Source of the DNA: Rotaria macrura
Lineage: Eukaryota; Rotifera; Eurotatoria; Philodinida; Philodinidae
Direction: 5' to 3'
DNA: 64,000 nt
Assembly (NCBI GenBank): GCA_900239685.1
Contig: OENT01000785.1
Coordinates: 1 to 64,000 of the forward strand
Position numbers and translations under genes: made by a program. Shown piece after piece: positions 26,338 to 37,555 of the stretch. The notes under the pieces were generated by a model, which saw nothing but the letters and a program-made list of their open reading frames with translations, was not told where the DNA came from and ran no database searches. Within the stretch, counting starts at the first letter, position 1. Each line of letters starts with the position of its first letter.

Positions 26338-28122
26338 ATGGCAACATCAATGAATCATGAAAATCAAGAACAACTGGGTGTAGCAGATATAAAACTGGAG
26401 GTAGATGAAGGATTTACTCAATTCGAAAATTAAACTTATCCTTTAATAGACAGCTGTACGTAATACAGCTATTCAAATGGGTTGTTGGACTGCAGCAGAT
26501 GATTATCTATTAATTACAAGTGTTTTGCACTTATGTGATTTAGAACGTGTTCATAAAAAAGTAAAATTTTCTATGCCATTTTCATTAGAAAATATTCAAG
26601 ATCGATGGCAATGTTTATTATATGATGTACCTATATCAAAGTAACTTATATAAATGTACTTTTCTTTTGTTGAGTATATCATAGTATTCATAATTTGAGC
26701 ATCAAGATTAGAAACATGACTACTACAAAATTAAACTTAATCCACGTGTAGTATTCAATTGACAATTTGGAAGATATTCTGTGTCACATTAGATGAAGAC
26801 ATCGTTTCGTGTGCATATAAATGCTCGGGGTTTAGAATATTGACAAAAGGACTGGCTCTACGTAGAAAGATCAATTTAAAGTGAAATCTTGAAATCGGTC
26901 CATATTCAAGTATGGACAGTAGGAGAAATTCGTTCATTGCTTTTCCTTCCTTCTTCCTGATATGTATAATTAGGTGCTTTGTCGAACATTACGTATGTGC
27001 TCAATGTATGAATATTGCGATATCTTTGTCTCTTGTGTGATTTCTGAACATAAATATCGTGTTGTTTTAGAATGATTGTATCAAAAGTGCAACAATTATC
27101 AATGTCAGAAATAGAATTTTTACGCATACCACTCAATGACGAAGAAGAAGAATTGGTAGCATCGATACCATCATATGTAAATAAAATTGAACTCACCTGT
27201 TTTTATTTTTTCATAATATCAATGATTATTTGATTTAGATGATTCCGGAATTGCTTGATGATGAATTAGATGCATGTTTAACTAAAAATTCACAAAAATT
27301 TTGGTCGAATAGAACTATTGAACAATTACGTGAATATTGGTTAGAAATGCATGAACAAGGTCGTCTTCATGATCAACAAGTAAAATGTTAGTAAATCGAT
27401 TAAGAAGTTTCCATGTCGATATTCTATTTTGATTTTAGGTAACATTCAAAATACAGAGACAGATCAAGGTACATTATAGAATTTATTTTCTTTTTTTGAA
27501 ATTCAAAAATTAGATTCAAATCTTTAATAGACTATGCAACCTTGCGAAAGTTGAGTGATTTATTAGCACCATTTGAATTTGCATTATTATCACGTGAGTT
27601 AATTGACAACTTCAAATAAAACAATATTTTCATTTTTCTTTTTGGACTAGGTAATAAAGAGCAATTTACGGATAAAACTGATCTTCCTCATGCACTTCTT
27701 CATGTTAACAATCGTATTTATTGTATGTACAACGATCAGGTAGAATCGAATTCCGTTTATAAACAAAATAACAATAAATACGAAATTCATTTCTCATGCA
27801 ATTTTTAGTTGACATTTGGAACTAGTCTTCCTAATCAACAATATGATATATCATTTGATAATTCTAAAACTATTCACATACAAGGCATGATCACGCGCAA
27901 ATCAGGAACATTTTATATTGTAAACAATGGTGACAATGCTTTTCGTGTTAATAGTGCATTACTTAATCCAAATGAGGCAAGTCAATTAGGCACACGAGCA
28001 ATTATCCATGTAACAGTTTCTTTTTTCTAGTATCATAGATATCACTTTTCATTTTATTACTTTCTTTTCAATTTTAGATACTTGAACATGCCATGATCTT
28101 TCAATCACTTGAATTACCCTAG
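26338..28122 (+). CDS. MCRS1: Microspherule protein 1 (FHA-domain subunit of INO80 and NSL complexes)
   Basis: Nuclear chromatin protein of the INO80 remodeller and the NSL histone acetyltransferase complex; also works at spindle poles. Nine exons give 311 aa (human 462): 26338-26400, 26450-26640, 27071-27176, 27239-27386, 27439-27468, 27531-27593, 27651-27739, 27809-28009, 28078-28122. Exon 2 encodes the MCRS_N domain, WTAADDYLLITSVLHLCDL...VKFSMPFSLENIQDRW...LLYD (human WKPADDLLLINAVLQTNDL...). Exons 7-8 encode the FHA domain, with ISFDNSKTIHIQGMI and GTFYIVNNGDNAFRVN. The protein is shorter because the Ser/Pro-rich N-terminus and part of the coiled coil are missing. Exon 5 is a 30-nt microexon. 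The donor of exon 4 (GTTAGT at 27387) was chosen because only it restores phase. Confidence 0.9.
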
Positions 28123-29410
28123 TCGAATTTGCTCAATTATTTGTTACTGTTTTTGTATTCGTTCAAGTTTGTAAACATTGTATAGAGAAGGATAAATAAA
28201 AGACAAAATAACAACAATCTATGATTGAAGTTAAATTTAATTACATTTTTATATGCGATAAGATTTGTTTTAACTACAATATTAAACTATGATAGAATTA
28301 GTTTCATAATGAAGAAATGGATTTTTACCCATATACTATTTGATGAGATTAACAAATTACTGTGTATTGCTAATGAAATAGAACAGACGAAGTCAAGATT
28401 TTGATTGTACATTTTATGATGATCTATGAAATAGAACATACAAGAATTTAACTATCAAACTTTAAATGTTTTTCTTTTATTGTTGTCACATTTCTCAATA
28501 ATTCGATCTTATTTGAGAATTTTGTATGTTTTCATTTCCCTTAGATCACATTCATGTTTTGTTTTTCAGTATACTATAGAAGATTATAAATTTACATATG
28601 GCATAAAGCAACGATATAGAAATCTAAAAGAAACCAGGGCAAGTTCAAGTGAGGAAAATAGGAAATAAAAACTCTCAGCAAAGTAATTTTTGCCATTAGA
28701 ACATTTCAAGAACTTTCAACCATTGAAAAAATTTTATCATACATCTCTTCGATAGTAAGATGGAGAATAAAATAAAGTTGAATATTTAATTTTTCCTTCT
28801 AGAAGACCATCTGCGTCACGTAGTGTAAGTGTTTCTTGAGATGTAACGATTCAAACAAAATACGAAGTGCATTCTAAGAAAGAAATCTGAAAAACATTTT
28901 AGACACCTGTAAACATGTACACTGTAAATATGATAGTAAAATGTCAATGACAATTGTACTCAACATCTTTTGACATGGTTAGATCAATAAAATCAAAATA
29001 AAACTAGTTGAATATATAAAAAAACCAGGATGCATCAATATCAGTGTCGATGCAATTGTGGAAAGAAATAACATTCCTATACTCATGCCAAAGAACAAGT
29101 TTACTGTGAATTATCATTTTCTACTATCATGAAATAATACTGCTATTCAATGACTTCAGTATTCTTTAAAAAATAGCTGTCGAAATCTCACGTGAAAAAC
29201 TTTTAGAAAAACAAATATTGCATGTGCGGACGTTCGTTGATGTCTGATGTTTCTGTCAACGATCTAGTTTCAATGGGTATCATCTTCATTGATTTGGATG
29301 TTTTCTATGAATGGTCGCTAAAACTTACGGCTGCTATTTTCATGTTGAACTAGATCTTTTTTGAAAAACTCAACTTAGTAAATATTTTAACCAGTCTTTC
29401 TTTTCAGAAT
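28123..29410 (+). other. MCRS1-GNB1L intergenic region
   Basis: About 1.3 kb of AT-rich sequence with no supported gene. It ends in TTTTCAG at 29401-29407, three bases before the GNB1L ATG, another start codon placed right behind a splice-acceptor-like AG. Confidence 0.45.
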
Positions 29411-30388
29411 ATGGATAAAAAGTGTACATTATTACCAGCACCATTACCAACATTTGTTCTTCGTTCTTTTTCATCAGGAATAACATGTGTTAAATATGAT
29501 TTAGCAGATTCATCTCGTCTCTATACAGGTGTACAGCAAGGTTCTATTTATCTATATAATCTTCGTAATCGTCAGCCAATTGTTTCATTAACAAATGCTC
29601 ATACATCATCAATACTTGGCTTAAGTCAATTCATAGACAATAATAAATTGATATCATTAAGTAAAGATGGGTTTGTTAAAATTTGGAATGAAAATGGTGT
29701 ATGCGAATGGGATTATCAAACAAATCACTGTTCATTTGCCAATTGTGATATTATGTCATCAAATTATATCGTTGTTCCCATTGGTGGGAATGACAATTCA
29801 ACAATTGTAGCACTTGATTATCAATGTTCAAATCCGGTGGTTAAAAAATTTGTTCCTATATCAGCGAACATTAATTATGGTATGGCAATGAGATTACGAG
29901 TTTACGATGATCGTTTACTATTTGTTGCATATGAGAGTGGTTCATTAAATGTATTTGATATCATGACAACTAAACAACTTGATACATATCAAGTAACATC
30001 TGATCATGAGCCAATAACCGCCATGGATGTTATTTGTGACACTTGTTTATGTGGCACAACAAAATCAGATTTAATATCACTCGACTTTTCATCATTGAAG
30101 TTACAAAAAACATCAACATTTCGTCATGTAGAAATGCCAAATGCAGGCACAAGTTTCATTCGTTGTCGACCAAATGATGGAAAAATAATAGCTGTTGCAG
30201 GTTGGGATTCAAGAATACGATTGTTTCGACGAGAAACTGGGAAGCAACTAGCAATGCTTGATCTACATCGACAAACAGTGAATTCCATTGATTTTGATTT
30301 TCATACAAAACAAATGGCATGCGGAAGTGAAGATCGAACAGTATCGATTTGGGATGTTTATAATAATAAACAAGACACAAAGTCATAA
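29411..30388 (+). CDS. GNB1L: G protein subunit beta-like protein 1 (WD40 repeats)
   Basis: Single exon, 325 aa (human 327). WD40 propeller, reported in mammals to help stabilise PIKK-family kinases. Evidence of orthology: N-terminal PAPLPTFVLRSFSSGITCVKY (human PPPPPDPQFVLRGTQSPVHALHF), GMAMRLRVYDDRLLFVAYESGSLNVFD, and the end block KIIAVAGWDSRIRLFRRETGKQLAMLDLH, parallel to human ILATAGWDHRIRVFHWRTMQPLAVLAFH. The last blade is CGSEDRTVSIWDVY. The length and absence of N- or C-terminal domains match the family. The ATG is three bases after a TTTTCAG, suggesting a spliced 5' end. Confidence 0.9.
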   Translation: MDKKCTLLPAPLPTFVLRSFSSGITCVKYDLADSSRLYTGVQQGSIYLYNLRNRQPIVSLTNAHTSSILGLSQFIDNNKLISLSKDGFVKIWNENGVCEWDYQTNHCSFANCDIMSSNYIVVPIGGNDNSTIVALDYQCSNPVVKKFVPISANINYGMAMRLRVYDDRLLFVAYESGSLNVFDIMTTKQLDTYQVTSDHEPITAMDVICDTCLCGTTKSDLISLDFSSLKLQKTSTFRHVEMPNAGTSFIRCRPNDGKIIAVAGWDSRIRLFRRETGKQLAMLDLHRQTVNSIDFDFHTKQMACGSEDRTVSIWDVYNNKQDTKS

Positions 30389-31897
30389 ATATTACAGATG
30401 AATGTTGCTTTTTTTTTCTATTTGAAAATATTTTCTATGAATTCGTCATAGACAGAAGTATTTCAGAGTGGATTTGAGTCATATCATTCATACGAAACTA
30501 TGCAATCGTTTTTTAGAATGGTGCAGTTGATCCAACTTATGTTTTAACTAAATACAATGCATTTAGACAACACCATTGAACTCGATTTTATTTTCGAAGA
30601 AGTGGCTATAACATTGAAAGTCAATGTGAACTAGTACTGTAAGGTATCAGAACGTGATTCTTATCAACAATAAATTGTCTTTGGAGAAATCCTTATCATA
30701 GTAGTATTTTATTTTCTTAAATTGAAATCTTCATTTGTTATTAGAGACCGAAACAAATAGAAAAATCTCGATTCGACCGCATTCGACTTACATGCAACAG
30801 AAGATCGTATCATTGCGTATACGGTGTGTGGACAGCTATGATAAACTTCATCGGTCTCGATGGATCGTATTCTTTTCTTTTGCTTCTAAGTATATTATAC
30901 AGCGAATAATCATAATACAAAAACAGCAGATTCGACAAGGGAAAAGTAATTTCAGAACAAAAAAGCGACAGATCATGCGTGCATCTAAAGATTCTAACCA
31001 AGGGAAAGAAATATCTTGTCTATTTTTCAAAGTGTACTTCTAATCCACAGACACTCACATTTCCCTGAATTTTCTAAGAATGTTGAGATCTTCCAGCTCT
31101 CACAAAAGTTTTAGTACCAATACCAGGGATTTCTTTATCTCTGGGTTACTTTTGATATGATCTGCAACTAGCACTGAGATTTTTTGGGTTTTTGCATCTT
31201 GCTTTGGATTTCGTAGGATGCCAATGATTTTCTCCAAAGTTTTCGAAAATACTAGTCACCGTGGGAGCTCTTGTCTTGAATTTCGGTTTCATAACATTGG
31301 TCTAAACTTTTTAGTATGCATACGGCATTTCAAAAGCAATAAAATCTCAGCTTTCACCTATTGATTCTATCACTACGAAACTGCAAGCACACGTGTAGGT
31401 AGCTGAACAATATTAAATCTACCAAGAAAAAACTTGCCATGAAATCAAGATGAACTATAGTGGAAATAGAATTATCAATCACTGTTACTTTCGATTGAGC
31501 TAATAAAGAGGTTGTTGTTCACTATCGAGACGTCAAATTTCGAGCTTCTTTGCATGACAATTTGTCTAGCAACGATGAACGTTTACCCGATGGTGGTATT
31601 GCTGCAAGGTTTTGCTACGACACGACACACAACGCATAAATGTTTAAAAATGACATTCATTACTGCGACTAGGAATAGGAACCGAGTAGAAACGTCCGAT
31701 TCGGATTAAGCTGAATCGAATCAAATCGAATCATCCAACAATTCGATTCGTTTTCGGTCTCTAGTAGTTATATCTTCCTTAGGTGTAAAACGTTCACTAT
31801 CGTAGTGATCACGTGAATTGAAAAGATTATAAAGTAGTTCCAAAACCGGTAGATTTCATAAGAAACGATAGTTGTTTGTCCATTGAAAACGAACCGT
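30389..31897. other. Intergenic region after GNB1L
   Basis: About 1.5 kb with no supported gene. Open frames at 30735-31043 and 31512-31709 have no recognised family. At about 31700-31755 there is a cluster of GAATCGAAT/ATTCGATTC words forming short direct and inverted repeats. No exon chain could be built. Confidence 0.4.
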
Positions 31898-32126
31898 GTC
31901 ACATATCCAAGATTTTGGAGAAGTGCTCACTTCTCATACGGGAGATGCCGCATCTCTCATGGGGGACGCTACACCAACACTCGAGATATGCGGCCATCTG
32001 CGATTGGAGATGCATAATCTCCCTTAGATATGCAAATCCCCCGCGTAAGAAATTACTTCTCTCATGGGAGATGCGACATCTCCCGCGGCAGGAGTGAACA
32101 CTTCTCCAAAATCTTGGATATGTCAC
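31898..32126. mobile_element. 219-bp palindromic MITE-like element with GTCAC target duplication
   Basis: The sequence from 31903 to 32121 folds back on itself. The outer 23 nt (ATATCCAAGATTTTGGAGAAGTG) are a perfect inverted repeat, and the arms continue imperfectly to about 60 nt. The element is flanked on both sides by GTCAC (31898-31902 and 32122-32126), as expected of a 5-bp target-site duplication. The interior is GC-richer than its surroundings and holds three nested mini-palindromes of the GGAGATG..CATCTCC type, near 31941, 32010 and 32068. Being palindromic, it is open across both strands in one frame, which is not evidence of coding. No transposase is present, so it would be non-autonomous. 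The superfamily is not assigned. Confidence 0.75.
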
Positions 32127-32139
32127 ACTGCTGAGTGCG

Positions 32140-34044
32140 TCTCCATTCTGTAATTTTTATTCATGTAAAGTCGTCGAAAATAATATTGAATTTCATTGTA
32201 CTAAACAATACATGATGTATCACAAAGCAAGTAGGCAATTGTTGTTTTCTTACTTTAGTTTTTTCTGTTAATATTGTATATGATTTAGAATTATTTAATG
32301 ATGATGAAACAGCACAAAACATTCTCAGAACTACAACACCAGGACGATGTAATGGTCTACGAAGGACATTTACAAATTTCAATGAAGAAAAATAGAAGAA
32401 TAGTCGAACAAAGATTGTTTCAAATGGCAATTATCTTAAAGTAAGAATTAAATATGATCGATCATACACCTTAAAATGCTGTTAAACGATTTTATTTGAA
32501 ATATTGATTGCAAGATTTTGAGATATAGCCACATAGATATGAACATTTTTGAAGTTCTTCTGTAGTATTAGACGGACGAAAGAGAGAGAGAGAGTTTGTG
32601 AAAATTATGAAGTCCCAAATTCTCGTACTACGAACAAATATTTCAGATTAGTATGAAAATTGATTGGATAGCCATGAATGAATATAGTTATTATTGAACA
32701 TAGGATTGCAATTGGACGCTTTTAATTTTCAGTCACAACAATCCCCTAACATATCTGTATTATTGAGCATGTGAAAAAGTACTCGAAATATTTCATTTGT
32801 AGTGTGCAGGTAATAACATTTGCTACTCAAATAATCTACTTATAGATTTGCTTATACGTAGAGTACATTTTTGAAGTGATATTGCAATGTTATGATACGT
32901 GATCGTCTTCTGGAATATTGATTCAATTTCAAAGAGAATCAATAAACAAGTCAATACGTCGAAATCTAGATACTTCAACGATCTGTACAAAAGCATTCTT
33001 TATGAAATTATTGGTCCATCTCTTAATCTAGTATATGGAAGGAATAGATGTTTTTTTCATGACGCACGACACGACTGGTCATAAACATAAAAGATGTTGT
33101 AAAATTGACGACACTTTATTTGAAGAGATATCAGCGTGTGCATAGGATTATAGTAATTTTTAAAGGAGAATTGATAATCAGAGGAATTTGACCGAATACT
33201 TTCCTTCTTATGGCTTGCATGGAAGTTTGATTGCATGACCTTGAGTTACCACACGATTTTGATTTGTTTCAATGACTATTCTTGTCTTTCTTTTCAAAGA
33301 GTATGAGAGACTCCTACGCTATGTCATCAACATGTATTATTAGTATATGAAAGTGTCGGCATGTGATAACAGAGGATATTTGAGACATTAAATTTGTCAT
33401 TCCTATTCCTCCTTAGAAAAAAAATTATTCAACAAAGTTTTTATCGACATACTCGGCCCTATGAGACGTTCTTCAAAAAAACAAAAACTGCAATCAACTG
33501 TATAAAATGAAAATCTACCGAGAGTTTTCAGTTTCTCAATGTGATTTCTTCGATGGCTTCTATTCGAATATCTCTCAAGGATTTTGTAACTAACCCAAGA
33601 AAAATTCGTTATAAAATTTATGATTTTAACCTTAACGTACTTGAGATATAAATTTCGTTGAGACAATATTGTTTTTTCAGGTGAAGGTGACTGAGGAAAC
33701 ATCTTATTACATAGTTTGTTGTTTTAAAAAAATCAATCTGGGCATTTGTCCTAAACACGGATACAATCGAAATAATCTTTGCATCTATTGATGAACAATT
33801 CATTTTATTCTTCATTCATGTTTAGTTTACACAATATCAAGATTTGCAAATAGTTCTATTGCAACAAACAAATACATTATTAGTTGAAGCCTCGTCGAAT
33901 GATCGTATATGGGGTGTTGGTATACATGAAAATAGTTCATTAATTAAAGAAAGATCTACACGGAAAGGACTTGACTTAATGGAATATATACTTTTAGACA
34001 TTGCTTATCGAATAAAGAATAAGAATGAAACGATATCTGTCTAG
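32140..34044 (+). pseudogene. Decayed NADAR-domain gene (truncated, in-frame stop)
   Basis: Paralogue of the intact gene just downstream, with the same three-exon plan: 32140-32230, 32289-32440, 33826-34044. Exon 1 matches only from the SPF.NF motif onward (intact copy SPFSNFHPC), so about 43 N-terminal residues are missing; the break falls 14 bp after the palindromic element. Exon 2 has exactly the same length as in the intact copy (152 nt), but the Trp TGG is replaced by TAG at 32393-32395. Exon 3 is fully open and keeps LVEASSNDRIWGVG and a diverged GLDLMEY. Intron 2 has grown to 1385 nt versus 67 nt in the intact copy. Truncation plus nonsense codon argue for a pseudogene. Continued transcription or a shorter product cannot be excluded. 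Confidence 0.8.
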
Positions 34045-34359
34045 ATGACTGTTCATTGGATAAGGAGAAAAGAAGAAAATTTTCAATAAAACTTTTAAAA
34101 AAATCATCAATAACATCATAGCACAGATCTTTTCATAAAGCCACGTAAACGTTGCGAAATGACAGCAAGAACTTCCGAATTTCACCGTAAAAACGAGGGA
34201 GATGAAATAAAAATTGCACAATGACCACACAATGCACTTCTCTTTTATTATTAATCTATTGATGGCAAACAAAACCGTCATTTGATAGTAAAAACTAACA
34301 TAGAGTACGAGCGTATAAAAGATATTGCTACAGATCCTTCTAGAATTTTTTTTCTTCTC

Positions 34360-35073
34360 ATGGCCACTATCAGCGAACACCTTACGACTTCAACATTGGT
34401 ACCATCTGAAATAGAACTCATCAATCGTGTTCATTCGCATTTCCAGAATAATGAACCAAATAAATATCATTTTTTTTATGAAACATCATCACCTTTCAGT
34501 AATTTTCATCCATGTACTTTCTCAGAAGGTGATATTAATTTCAGCACAAGTGAACAATATATGATGTATCATAAAGCAAGTAAGCAAATACAGATAAAAG
34601 TATTATTTTCAATGTTTCAGCGTCATAACATGACTGGTATTTATTTGAAGAATTATTCAATGATCATGAAACAGCTGAAAAAATTCTTCAAGCTAAAGAA
34701 CCGTCTGAATTTAAAGCATTAGGACGGCTTGTAAAGAATTTTGACCAAAATGTATGGTTGGATAATCGAACACGTATTGTGTCAAATGGACTTTATTTAA
34801 AAGTATAGAATTCACTTCTTCGTTTGTATTTAAGAATTGAAAACAAAAATATTTACTTCTCTCGCACAGTTTACTCAAGACGATCAAATGAAACAAGCAC
34901 TTTTAAAACATCACGGAAGTTTATTAGTTGAAGCAGCAAAACATGATGGTATATGGGGTGTTGGTTTAAAAAAAGACAATCCTTTGATAAAAAATCGATC
35001 GAAGTGGAAAGGACTTAATCTATTAGGTTATATATTAACCGATACATTATATCGTATTCATGATCAAAGTTAA
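34360..35073 (+). CDS. NADAR/YbiA-like domain protein
   Basis: Exons 34360-34579, 34651-34802, 34870-35073; 191 aa, consisting almost entirely of one NADAR (COG3236, YbiA-like) domain. Members hydrolyse N-glycosidic bonds of riboflavin intermediates, or reverse ADP-ribosylation on guanine, so the exact substrate here is open. Motifs in order: PFSNFHPCTF near 47, STSEQYMMYHKA near 62-74, KLFNDHETAEKIL, WLDNRTRIVSNGLYLK, LLVEAAKHDGIWGVG near 143-155, and KGLNLLGYIL. The first intron ends at TTTGAAG (34644-34650), which gives the HKAKLFND junction also seen in the pseudogene copy. An in-frame ATG lies 78 nt upstream but its product has no family similarity. Such genes are patchy in animals and common in bacteria, fungi and protists, so transfer is possible but not shown. 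Confidence 0.85.
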
Positions 35074-35152
35074 ATTGATGTTTTCCTTTGGTTCCACCAG
35101 TATCTGACAATCGACATAAAAACTAATAAATCGTATAAAAACAAAAGAGACA

Positions 35153-36552
35153 TCAATGAAAAGGATTAACCGTATTTCTATACATTCCTTCTTTCATAAG
35201 AAAATGAATAAATTCATCTTTAGTTACGCGTCCATCTTTGGTCAAATCCAACTTAGACATTAAGTCTTTAGCCACTGTTTCTGGTGGATAATCTTCGACA
35301 TGCTTTATGCCTAATAATGCATACATTGCTCGAAGTACTGGTTCAATTTCATCTATACACAAAAACATAGATCAGTTGTTTTATAATTTTTTCTAATCAG
35401 TTCTACCTTCTGTAATATAACCATTGGAATCTAAATCATAGCATTCAAATGCATAATCTAATCTTGATCGAAGATCACCACGTGAACAAATAGCAAAACC
35501 AAGTAAAAATTCTCCAAATTCTACATAACCATTACCATCAACATCAAATGCACGAAATACATGATCACATATATTTTCTAAACGATCAGGTGACTCTTGA
35601 CGAAGAAGACGAAATAATTGACGAAATTCGTTTCGATCAAGACGACCATCTGGATTGTCGGCAAAAAATTTAACATGCCACATGCGAATTTCATCTTCTG
35701 ATAAGCCTTTTTTAAATAAATAAACACAATAATCGATTTTACATGGGGTAATTATTGTAAATAAGTGATCAAATATAAATCGCAATGCTTTTTTTCCCTC
35801 AGGAATGAATTAACATCATGAGATATTTTCTACAAGAACAGAATTAAGAAAAATACGATTATGTCAAATGAGACGGTCAACTTCACTAATATTTCATTGA
35901 TTCCCTATTCAAGTGATGTCAATGATTTAATTTATTTCAAGTTTTTGCTTTTTAGAAAATCTACAATGCTAGTGTTTATCAACAAACTAATTTGACAACA
36001 GAATCCGGAGTTTGTCCTCATAACACTGTCATCATAACAGAAAGATATGAGTGTAGGTTCTCCTGTCAAAATAAATTGACTCATAGGAAAATGTAATAAA
36101 TCTCACTATGTAGTTTCATTGGATTTAGTTTCTGCATCGTTATCAACAATGTTTTCTTCATCTATCTCATAAAGAATTGTGAAACTATGCTTCTAAAAAT
36201 AAAACTCATCGACTAGAGAGATTAATATGTCAGATAAATCTGTTTGAATCATGTCAGCTATGCTCAGAGAAATTTCCTCATTAAATTCTATTCTTTAGTA
36301 AATAAAGTGAATACGTGAGAAAGTTTATTATTCATCTGTTCAATGCAAGTTTTAGTAAAATGAACATATAATTAATCAGAACTTACCAGTCTGCAAGCAA
36401 AGGAAATCAATGTCACGTTTCGATAAAACCCATTTGTTTGCTTGGTCATCTGATTCAGGTAGATTTTTGTATTTACTTACAGTTGATTGAGTTGGTTTTC
36501 GGTTAATCAAACTTGCTCCTATTTTATTCGATGAACTTTTTGTGTTGCCCAT
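35153..36552 (-). CDS. Neuronal calcium sensor-family EF-hand protein
   Basis: Three exons on the - strand, 36552-36387, 35706-35407, 35352-35153; 221 aa. The N-terminus MGNTKSS is a good N-myristoylation signal (Gly2, Ser6), as in recoverin/NCS-1/VILIP relatives. Four EF-hands follow. The first is degenerate (ADNPDGRLDRNEF), as in all NCS proteins. The second (DVDGNGYVEFGEF) and third (DLDSNGYITEDEI) look Ca2+-competent. The fourth (DLTKDGRVTKDEF) has Lys at loop position 4 but retains Asp/Gly/Glu anchors. The family loop SEDEIRMWHVKFFADNPDG parallels TEKEVQQWYKGFIKDCPSG. The N-terminal extension before the first EF-hand (about 45 aa) is longer than in NCS-1 and recalls KChIP-type members. 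Exact subfamily unresolved. Divergent to TMEM138. Confidence 0.88.
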
Positions 36553-36706
36553 TGTATTATCTAAAAGTACTCATAACATCAATGTCCACAACTTGCTTCG
36601 AAAGAAAACCAAATCTCAAAACTTTTTACTTTATGAAAAATATTAAAACAACCACTTTTTATACTAGTGTAGAAAAACTTTATCTGAAGTGGATATCCAT
36701 ATACAT

Positions 36707-36731
36707 GTGTGTCTGTGTGTGTGTGTGTGTG
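36707..36731. repeat. (TG)n microsatellite
   Basis: Near-uninterrupted TG dinucleotides 5' of the NCS-family gene on its upstream side. Confidence 0.8.
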
Positions 36732-37224
36732 TATTTATTTTGTTAAAAAGTAATGTGAAGGTTTTTGTTTCGTTTACGTGGGATAGATTGGCTTCTTACC
36801 TGTTTCTCGATGTCTTCCGTTTGAAAAAGGTATCCATATAGAAATCAACAACAGGTAAAAATAATAAAGGTGACAAGTTTAAAATAATGTTGTGTTTTTA
36901 CAATACACGTGCTTGCTTGTTCCCATCGTCAATCAACTACATTATATGTGTGTACAATGAAAGCTTTTTCCTTTCCTAAATATATATACACTAAATAGAT
37001 TGCAGTGGCTAAAACTACACTTTGCAAATAGACTCAATTGTTCAAATCATAAATCAAAGAGAGATTATAAAGAACTACTACGATTCTACTTGCTTAGATT
37101 TACACGTAATAGATTAGTATTACTACTAATGTTAGCCTTAATGGCCTAGGATTATATGCATCAGACCTGATGAATACCAAGCAGCTATTAAACTAACATT
37201 TATTTTGAATGTATTACCAATGCT

Positions 37225-37555
37225 AACTACTAGTGTATCTTTGAGAAACAATGTGACAGAGTTTCCGATAACAGAATAATGAGTGTTTTTGATCGTAAAT
37301 TCTTTTCGCGAAAGAATCAAAAGGGTTAGCTTTTTATGGCAAGAAATGTCATTCCGAAAGCAAAATAATTGCTTTCTACACCCGGAACTGTTCTTCCTAA
37401 AACAGAATAAATACTATTTACACACAGACGCTTTATATCAAAAACAGAACAAAGGCGTTTTTCACGATCTGTTGCTTTTACTGTAACAGATGTAAAAAAG
37501 ACTTCTTTGTCCTTGCCAATACCATTCGAAAAATGGAATTAAGCAATTCGATTTT
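37225..37555. repeat. Degenerate tandem repeat, unit about 43-46 bp
   Basis: At least five successive segments share a pattern beginning (C)GAAAGCAAAATAA / AAAACAGAATAA / AAAACAGAACAAA, followed by a T-rich half and a spacer, with unit starts near 37267, 37310, 37356, 37398, 37441 and 37485. Translated in one frame (37283-37486), three consecutive units read FRKQNNCFLHPEL, FLKQNKYYLHTDAL and YQKQNKGVFHDLL, which makes the periodicity easy to see. Degeneration is too high for a recent microsatellite. It may be an old minisatellite or a relic of a repeat protein. Confidence 0.55.

Noticed and set aside
31876..32126. Overlapping open frames on both strands (31876-32097 + and 31899-32126 -)
   Set aside because: They mirror each other because the sequence is a palindrome; the translated products have no family signature.
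32161..32430. Minus-strand open frame of 89 aa
   Set aside because: It is the complement of the NADAR pseudogene exons.
33403..33815. Minus-strand open frames inside intron 2 of the NADAR pseudogene
   Set aside because: No recognisable domain, poor coding look, no splice-supported context.
34282..34359. Upstream in-frame start for the NADAR gene
   Set aside because: The extra 26 residues have no similarity to the family; the ATG at 34360 follows a T-rich tract and gives a normal N-terminus.
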